Below are positions 27,927 through 33,190 of a stretch of 33,190 nt of DNA, one piece after another. This DNA is from a virus: the IMG/VR virus record IMGVR_UViG_3300048836_000349, positions 1 through 33,190 of that record. One strand, given 5' to 3'. A model generated the notes under the pieces. It was not told the origin of the DNA, did no database searches, and worked only from the letters and a program-made list of their open reading frames with translations. Numbering within the stretch: the first letter of the stretch is position 1; each line of letters opens with the position of its first letter. Both the position numbers and the translations under genes were made by a program.

Positions 27927-28411
27927 ATTGGTATTACCTGTATAGTGCCAGTGTCGTTGGCATCTACCTGTATTCTAATCTGAATGCGCCGAGCCGCACC
28001 ATAGGCATAAAAAGCAAAATACCATCCCATGCGACCGCCGCTAGCAGGTGCAAGTGGTGCGTATGATCCAAAGGAGTCAGTTACAAACGAGTTAAAGAAA
28101 GCAGGTGCAGTATTAATCTGCATTACCTGCGCTGGGTTTACTCGCACTCCATCTATATAGGCATCCATGCTCACGTTACAAAAAGGGGCTATTTGGTTAT
28201 CTGCAGTGAACACTACAGCATAGTTGTGTATGGCTGTATCCGTTTTATCAATATCGAATCCGCCTGCTGCGCCTGTTGGCGTGAGGTTTTTGTATAGCCT
28301 AATACTGTCAGTACCGATAAACTGCTTATTTTTAATAGCGACTATATCGTCCTCTATAGCCTTAAGCTCTCTAGCTAGAGCGTTATAAATTATGTCGGTT
28401 CTATCGCTCAT
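27923..28411 (-). CDS. Small baseplate protein, paralogue 2
   Basis: The product has 162 residues. The N-terminal helix ELKAIEDDIVAIKNKQFIGTD is followed by a beta domain with YAVVFTADNQIAPF and the end DTGTIQVIPI. The TADNQ strand is also found in paralogue 1 (LATLTADNQ), direct evidence that the two are related. Four-base overlaps with both neighbours show tight coupling. No enzymatic motif. Confidence 0.65.
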   Translation of the reverse strand: MSDRTDIIYNALARELKAIEDDIVAIKNKQFIGTDSIRLYKNLTPTGAAGGFDIDKTDTAIHNYAVVFTADNQIAPFCNVSMDAYIDGVRVNPAQVMQINTAPAFFNSFVTDSFGSYAPLAPASGGRMGWYFAFYAYGAARRIQIRIQVDANDTGTIQVIPI

Positions 28412-28887
28412 GTCGCTACCACCTGTAATGTGCCTGAATCGGTCGAGTAAAAGTAGACCTTTAAGTAAGTAACGTGATTAAATGGGTAAACGTTATCGCC
28501 AAAGTGTCCGTTATAAGCTATTTTTTTAATTTCATTGACGGTAAACTCTAAGTAACTGAAGCCTGCCACATCGCTAGTATTAGTCGGTAATGTACCGGGC
28601 GTATTGTAGTAGACACGATATACAGGTATGGCAAACACCTCATCTTGGTTATCTGCAGTCAGTGTTGCTAAGAAGTTCTGTAGCTGGTAGCCACCGAAGC
28701 CATCAGGAGTATTTGCAACCAGATCATATACAGTAGGATTACCGAATCCATCCAAGCATTCAACAATGTGCGGCTTCCATATATCTTTACCACTGCGCTG
28801 GGCAGTCTTAATTTGCTCAATGTCGGACCGTAACTTTTTAAATTGAGTTACAAAGTCGTTTTCTGGTAGTAAGTCTATTCTTGTCAT
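28408..28887 (-). CDS. Small baseplate protein, paralogue 1
   Basis: The product has 159 residues. The N-terminal helix KKLRSDIEQIKTAQRSGKD is followed by a beta domain with FLATLTADNQDEVFAIPVYRVYY and the end DSGTLQVVAT. It is the first of three tandem related genes after the Tal-like gene. Short coiled coil plus beta domain is the usual plan of trimeric receptor-binding or baseplate side proteins. Overlaps both neighbours by four bases. Confidence 0.65.
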   Translation of the reverse strand: MTRIDLLPENDFVTQFKKLRSDIEQIKTAQRSGKDIWKPHIVECLDGFGNPTVYDLVANTPDGFGGYQLQNFLATLTADNQDEVFAIPVYRVYYNTPGTLPTNTSDVAGFSYLEFTVNEIKKIAYNGHFGDNVYPFNHVTYLKVYFYSTDSGTLQVVAT

Positions 28888-29951
28888 AAGCCATAATTGT
28901 CTACCGTTATATTAATATCCTCGGCATCGTTTTCATCTAGGCTAACGTCTATTTGCTCTATACGGTAGTTGCCACTGAGTGGTAGGCTAGTATGCCCAAG
29001 AACTTCCACAGGCACTCGGTCGCCAACACCAATTATACTAAGGTCTGCTTGCGCTCCTGATACGCTGAACTTTGGTAGCTCTAGTATATCCTTTACCTTC
29101 TGCAGGTAAGCATAGCTGTTCTCGTCTAGGGTCTGCTGTACGCTAACGCTGTTAAAGCTAACTATCTTTTGCCTAGTACCATAATTACCTCGGCTAACAG
29201 CATCTGCAGTTTCAGTACGCAGTGTCTCCTCTCCAAAGCCCGATCCAAGTCCGATAATGTAGTTGTATAGGTTCTGTGCGGTGTGCGGCACTGTACCGCC
29301 CTTAATATTATAAGGGTATGTAAATTTACTGCCGGGACGGTCGCTACCAATCTGACCAAACGTTTCAAACGATCGATCGTAGTTAAATCTAAAGTCAAAG
29401 TTGCCGTCTGCTAGGTTGGTAAGGTTTACTATTGCATCACGCACGTTCTGGTCAACGTAGTTGCGCTCTGTATCGGTTATGCCTGTGCTGTACTGGCTTG
29501 GACCGAGAATAACGCCGAAATCATTAGTCGGATCGCCTGACTGGGTAGTAGCTAATAGATCTTGTGCTATCTCCACACGCTCATAGCCATCGTATACCTT
29601 AGTAACATACCTATCTTTGAACAAGTCTAAGAAGCCACTAGCTTTTACCTCTACGTTTACTCCGCCTTGGTTGAGATTGTACTGCATATCGCCAACCTGA
29701 ACACCAAAGTAATACTCTCCATTCCGCTTTACGCGTATGTCAGTAACGTATGCTTCTAGCATAGCCTGCGGAGAGCGCCCTGCTCGCTCGCAATACTCCT
29801 CAAAGGCGGTTAAGTCCATTAAGAAGCTTAATTGCTCGCTGGCGTTGCGTGTGAGGGTAAAACGGCGGTTCTGGGCTAGTCGGGTTATATCTCCCACCTG
29901 TACATCGTTAATCCAAAGCTCTAGTTCGTATTTTGGTACTGGTGTTGACAT
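28884..29951 (-). CDS. Tail-associated / baseplate protein (Gp37-like, Tal N-terminal type)
   Basis: The 355-residue protein starts YELELWINDVQVGDITRLAQNRRFTL and has many strands. It contains EVKASGFLDLFKDRYVTK, a long domain with DGNFDFRFNYDRSFETFG, and LSIIGVGDRVPVEV near the end. This is the pattern of Siphoviridae ReqiPepy6 Gp37-like proteins, which form the tail tip hub under Dit. It follows the Dit gene by one base. No peptidoglycan hydrolase domain is fused, unlike many Tal proteins. Confidence 0.75.
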   Translation of the reverse strand: MSTPVPKYELELWINDVQVGDITRLAQNRRFTLTRNASEQLSFLMDLTAFEEYCERAGRSPQAMLEAYVTDIRVKRNGEYYFGVQVGDMQYNLNQGGVNVEVKASGFLDLFKDRYVTKVYDGYERVEIAQDLLATTQSGDPTNDFGVILGPSQYSTGITDTERNYVDQNVRDAIVNLTNLADGNFDFRFNYDRSFETFGQIGSDRPGSKFTYPYNIKGGTVPHTAQNLYNYIIGLGSGFGEETLRTETADAVSRGNYGTRQKIVSFNSVSVQQTLDENSYAYLQKVKDILELPKFSVSGAQADLSIIGVGDRVPVEVLGHTSLPLSGNYRIEQIDVSLDENDAEDINITVDNYGL

Positions 29952-29952
29952 G

Positions 29953-30789
29953 CTAAATACCCCTTACGCCATTGCGCCAATCAATATCTGCGCTAACGGT
30001 GTCGCCACTGCTATCACTATCAAGCACAATGCCATTGTCGCCAACTACCAAGCCCCACCAGATACTATCGTCAGTCTTGTTGCCTATAATATCTGAGCCG
30101 TTGAGTGTAACCGTATGATTGAGCATATCGATTATGACCTCGTCTCCGTCTACCGTAGTAATGTCTAAGCTGAATGACTCGCCTGTAGCTTGGTTAGTTA
30201 TAGATGGGTTAATCGCTGCATCGTTGAGCGTTATCACTGGGTAATATAGTGCGCTACCTGTGTTTGTAACGATTGTAGGCGAGCTACCGCTATCCCATGA
30301 CACTGGCAAGATGTAAGGAGTAACGTAACCACCTTGTGCGACTCGAGTAATGTGGGCTGTGTGCGTGTCTCCACCATCTGTACTGTAAAATAGTGGATCG
30401 CCTGCAGTGAGCTGTATTAGGAAGTCGCTCATGTATCCACCGGGGTTAAAGTCGATGGTTAAGTTTGCAAGGCTACAGTCGATAGTGTATTGCGATCCAT
30501 CAAATAGGGTAAAGACAACTGGGAATTTTGTGCCTACAGGTAGTGAATTGACCATTGTTTCTCGGTCGCTCTGGTGCTGTGGGCGCTCTTCGCTGCCTAT
30601 TTTGCCGCTAATGCTAATGTTTCTAAAGCCTAAGAATTGGTCTGTTACCAGTCCGCCATCACGCCCAGAGTATAAGAAGCTAGAGGTGCGAATATCAGCA
30701 ACGCCCAGTCCTGTAACATTCGTAATATAGAAGTTACCCTCTTGGGCTTGTGCGCTGAGTGTTAGTAGCTCGTTTAATAGTATGTTCAT
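29953..30789 (-). CDS. Distal tail protein (Dit)
   Basis: The 278-residue protein is beta-rich, with IRTSSFLYSGRDGGLVTDQFLGFRNISISGKIG near the N-terminus, a common Dit/phage tail family signature. It also has FPVVFTLFDGSQYTIDCSLAN, GYMSDFLIQLTAGDPLFYS and a C-terminal galectin-like half. It sits between tape measure and Tal-like genes. It forms the ring at the tail end that anchors the baseplate. Confidence 0.85.
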   Translation of the reverse strand: MNILLNELLTLSAQAQEGNFYITNVTGLGVADIRTSSFLYSGRDGGLVTDQFLGFRNISISGKIGSEERPQHQSDRETMVNSLPVGTKFPVVFTLFDGSQYTIDCSLANLTIDFNPGGYMSDFLIQLTAGDPLFYSTDGGDTHTAHITRVAQGGYVTPYILPVSWDSGSSPTIVTNTGSALYYPVITLNDAAINPSITNQATGESFSLDITTVDGDEVIIDMLNHTVTLNGSDIIGNKTDDSIWWGLVVGDNGIVLDSDSSGDTVSADIDWRNGVRGI

Positions 30790-30790
30790 A

Positions 30791-32716
30791 TTAGCGCCTT
30801 ATCTGCCAAGCCAGCTCTCTAGTAACTGTATTAAGATCTACTTGGTTATAGATATTATTATTTTGTACTATACCAGCTCCGCCTGCAACCTGACCGCTTG
30901 GATCGCCTCCAGCGCCAGCGTTGCTTGTAGCAAATGCCATCTGTGGGTTAATACCCCCAGTAATAGGCGCTAGAACACTATCGGTTATATTGCTTACTGC
31001 GCCAGAAACCATGCTCTGCCCTTTATTAAGCCCCTGCACCAGTCCCTCGGTTATGTTACCACCGAAGCCTGCAAATACCGTTGATGGCGAGTGGATGCCT
31101 AGAGCCGACTTAAATGGACCTTGTATCCAGCCGGGGAGCTTGTCTATAAAGAACTGCCCGATCTTAGATAGTAGTGAGCCTGCACCGTCCAGCAATCCCT
31201 GAATAAGGTTTTTACCTGCGTTAAAGAGTGTACTGCCTAGGTTGCCAACTACGTTTAGTATTCTGCCGGGTAATTGAGTAAAGAAGTTTACCACGTTGCT
31301 GAACATATTGCTTACGCCATTTATAATGCCGTTCCACAGTCCGCTAAAGAAACCACCTATTGCGCTTACAACGCCTCCAATAAAGTCTTTTATTTGCTGG
31401 AAGTGGGTTGTAATGAGCAATACGGCTATGCCAATTGGACCAGTAATAATAGCCAGCAAGAGCGGCCAGTTTGTTTTTATCCAGTCTATAACGCCAGATA
31501 CTACCGCTTGTATGCCGTTCCACACAGTACTAAAGAAGTTGCCGACAGCCTGAACGCCTGCCATAATTGCATTAAATACGGTACTTAGCACCTGTCCGAA
31601 TGCTTGGAATATCTGCTTACCAAGCTCTGTCTGCGTAAAGAAGTAGGTTAGACCGGCTACTAGACCGACAATGGCTAGAATAATAAGGCTGATCGGGTTT
31701 GCTGCTAGTACCGCGTTAAATATAGCCTGTGCGATAGCCATAGCCTTTGTTACGGCTGCCCAGAGGGTCATGGCTGTAACAATAGCGCCAATGCCTACTG
31801 CAATCGGTGCAAATATGTCTTTGTGGTCGATCATAAACTTAATGCCCGATGCCACGATCTTGAATACATCCTCAAAGGCTTTGCCTATATTGGCTAGTGC
31901 GCCAGATATGTTAGTCTGCCCGATAGAGTTGATAATGTCTGCCATACCTCGGCTAATTGCCGTCTGCATGTTTGCAAAGCCAGTGTTTATACCGCCAGTA
32001 GCCTCACGAGCCTGTGCATCCAGCGATGCCAAGCCACCGCCACCGTTTTTATTAAGGTTTACTAGATCATCGGCTAATTGCTGTGGGTTTGCTGCATAGA
32101 GCTTGTATAGCTCGTCCGCACTCTTGCCTGTTTCTTTCTGAAGACCCTGTAATGCGGTAGGCATGCGACTTAGGGCCGCCTGAATTGTAGTAGCCTCAGT
32201 GCTACCGCCAGACAGCGCACGCGTAAGGCTATCCATAACGATACCTGTATCCTGTGCGTTGCCTCCTGCTGCTAGCAGAGCGTTATTCATGGCTAGGAAT
32301 GTATCTGTAGCCTTGTTAGCTGGTAAACCAGCCGCTATAAACTGCTGAACACCACTAGCGCCGTCCTGCAGGCGAGTAGGCAATCCCTGCAGTGATTTGT
32401 TTAGCTTGTCGGTGGCTGCTTTTGCCTCATCTGAACCAACACCCATAGCCTTTAAGACCTTAGGGAAGGCATTTAATGTATCCACACGAGCAACAGCATC
32501 GCCAATAGACTGCGATACGATGTCCATAGCTCGGTTGGCTACTGAGGCGACTGCACCAGCGATAGCGCCAGTAATTACTGCAGACTTACTACTTACCTCG
32601 CCTCCGAATTGGTCAGCAAATGACGATCCAGAGCCTTTGAGACCCCCTGCGATCTTGCCTTGAATGCCCGTCATGTTTGGGGCTATTCGTATGTATGCTG
32701 TTCCGATGTCTGCCAT
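30791..32716 (-). CDS. Tape measure protein
   Basis: The 641-residue protein has an N-terminal AYIRIAPNMTGIQGKIAGGL, the Ala/Gly-rich tape measure region (about 30-260) with LPTRLQDGASGVQQFIAAGLPA, and several hydrophobic segments (about 290-440, for example ISLIILAIVGLVAGLTYFF and ITGPIGIAVLLITTHF). It ends with the GLWNGIINGVSNMFSNVVNFF type repeats and the FKSALGIHSPSTVFAGFGGN motif common in tape measures. Length sets tail length; roughly 95-100 nm at 1.5 angstrom per residue. Own promoter at 32784-32792. Confidence 0.95.
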   Translation of the reverse strand: MADIGTAYIRIAPNMTGIQGKIAGGLKGSGSSFADQFGGEVSSKSAVITGAIAGAVASVANRAMDIVSQSIGDAVARVDTLNAFPKVLKAMGVGSDEAKAATDKLNKSLQGLPTRLQDGASGVQQFIAAGLPANKATDTFLAMNNALLAAGGNAQDTGIVMDSLTRALSGGSTEATTIQAALSRMPTALQGLQKETGKSADELYKLYAANPQQLADDLVNLNKNGGGGLASLDAQAREATGGINTGFANMQTAISRGMADIINSIGQTNISGALANIGKAFEDVFKIVASGIKFMIDHKDIFAPIAVGIGAIVTAMTLWAAVTKAMAIAQAIFNAVLAANPISLIILAIVGLVAGLTYFFTQTELGKQIFQAFGQVLSTVFNAIMAGVQAVGNFFSTVWNGIQAVVSGVIDWIKTNWPLLLAIITGPIGIAVLLITTHFQQIKDFIGGVVSAIGGFFSGLWNGIINGVSNMFSNVVNFFTQLPGRILNVVGNLGSTLFNAGKNLIQGLLDGAGSLLSKIGQFFIDKLPGWIQGPFKSALGIHSPSTVFAGFGGNITEGLVQGLNKGQSMVSGAVSNITDSVLAPITGGINPQMAFATSNAGAGGDPSGQVAGGAGIVQNNNIYNQVDLNTVTRELAWQIRR

Positions 32717-32783
32717 ACTGGGTGCGTTTTGCCTTTCTTAATCCAGTTTTACCGCAACCGTTGGCGTGTTTCTTATATTGTAA

Positions 32784-32792
32784 ATTATAACA
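32784..32792 (-). promoter_or_regulatory. Extended -10 promoter for tape measure gene
   Basis: Reverse strand TGTTATAAT, identical to the elements before the major tail and chaperone genes. It lies in the 85-base gap before the tape measure start, with AAAGG near the ATG. Confidence 0.65.
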
Positions 32793-32801
32793 TAATCGGG
32801 T

Positions 32802-33095
32802 TTAGATACGCCCAGCATCTTTTGACTTAACAAGTATCTCTAGTAGCTGTCCTTTTTTGATACGCGAGCTACTTGCTACCACTAATCCAATGGCTCGTTT
32901 ACCGCGCCCTCTAGGTACTGTGCCTACTGATGTGGTAGTGGTTACCTTTACTGGGTCTTTTGATACACTGGCGAGCATAGATGAGGCTCTTCCGGCGACT
33001 GCACCAGCACTATTTGCGATGGTTTGCTTTGCCATGTCAGTCAGTATCACTGAGGCTGCATTAGTATCGAGCTGAAAGGTTACTTCTTTGTTCAT
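32802..33095 (-). CDS. Small tail/neck protein with leaderless start
   Basis: The start is ATG 33095 (MNKEVTFQLDTN), because the -10 box TATACT ends 6 nt upstream; the in-frame ATG at 33113 lies upstream of that box. The 97-residue protein has a helix (ASVILTDMAKQTIANSAGAVAGRA) and a basic beta C-terminus with PRGRGKRAIGLVVASS. It resembles HK97 gp10-type neck proteins by pattern, but its place between chaperones and tape measure is unusual for these. It crosses into the terminal repeat. Confidence 0.6.
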   Translation of the reverse strand: MNKEVTFQLDTNAASVILTDMAKQTIANSAGAVAGRASSMLASVSKDPVKVTTTTSVGTVPRGRGKRAIGLVVASSSRIKKGQLLEILVKSKDAGRI

Positions 33096-33190
33096 ACTTA
33101 TAGTATAGCGCACGCGTATAGGTACTCCCCTACTCCGCCCCTACTCTTGCAAAAAAAGCGAGTTTATAGGGGTCGTTGCTTTTTTATTTT
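33064..33190. repeat. Direct terminal repeat, right copy
   Basis: Exact copy of 1-127. See the left copy: this marks circular closure of the genome, so the genes at both ends are neighbours. Confidence 0.95.
33096..33107 (-). promoter_or_regulatory. Promoter abutting ATG 33095 (leaderless)
   Basis: Reverse strand TATACT (33107-33102), 6 bases, ATG. Preceded by the G-rich inverted repeat region. The -35 is not convincing. Confidence 0.55.

Noticed and set aside
1-33190. CRISPR array, insertion sequence, integrase/attachment site
   Set aside because: No regularly spaced repeats, transposase or recombinase motifs were seen on either strand.
1-33190. Recoded stop codon (alternative genetic code)
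   Set aside because: All large structural genes read through fully with the standard code, and TAA, TAG and TGA each end genes at sensible overlaps.

Overview
The window is one complete tailed-phage genome in circular form. Bases 1-127 are repeated exactly at 33064-33190, so the unit is 33,063 bp and the ends are an artificial cut inside the tail module. Head, neck, long non-contractile tail, packaging and lysis genes are all present, which makes it a siphovirus. No integrase, repressor, transposase or tRNA gene was recognised, so a lytic life style is the simpler reading. Many proteins (terminase, portal, Tal-like protein, glycosyltransferases) look like those of actinobacteriophages, but base composition is moderate. 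The secreted LysM-CHAP protein resembles, from memory, enzymes common in Saccharibacteria (TM7). I infer a host in Saccharibacteria/Patescibacteria or a low-GC actinobacterium. This is not proven by the sequence.

Almost everything is on the minus strand, so genes are read from high to low coordinates. The head module runs 8414 to 2826: head closure, tail completion, scaffold, major capsid, MuF-like protein, RusA resolvase, portal and connector. Three membrane proteins follow (2822 to 1618), then the major tail protein and a tail assembly chaperone pair with a -1 frameshift site. The module continues across the artificial ends into a small tail protein, tape measure, Dit, Tal-like protein, three related small baseplate proteins and a large minor tail protein (33095 to 26238). 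Next come an HNH nuclease, a GH25 endolysin with two Cpl-7 repeats, a 29-residue peptide and a holin (25986 to 24168). ParB-like protein, Dam-type methylase and terminase small and large subunits lie from 23576 to 19885.

The early/accessory region (18508 to 11513, minus strand) holds about twenty tightly overlapping small genes. They include a cytosine-methyltransferase-like protein, two HAD phosphatases and two probable DNA-binding proteins, but no recognisable polymerase, helicase or primase. It starts at a strong TTGACA-17-TATAGT promoter whose predicted transcript begins on the AUG. Next to it are DnaA-box-like sites and a symmetric operator-like repeat, a candidate control or origin region.

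Three transcription units run on the plus strand. These are a glycosylation cassette (two glycosyltransferases and a pyruvyl-transferase-family protein, 8702-11365), the secreted LysM-CHAP hydrolase (18663-19427), and a zinc-knuckle HNH nuclease (23694-24074).

Two regulatory habits recur. Extended -10 promoters (TGnTATAAT-like) are common, and at five genes the -10 box sits 6-7 nt before the ATG, which predicts leaderless mRNAs. Hairpin terminators separate the units.
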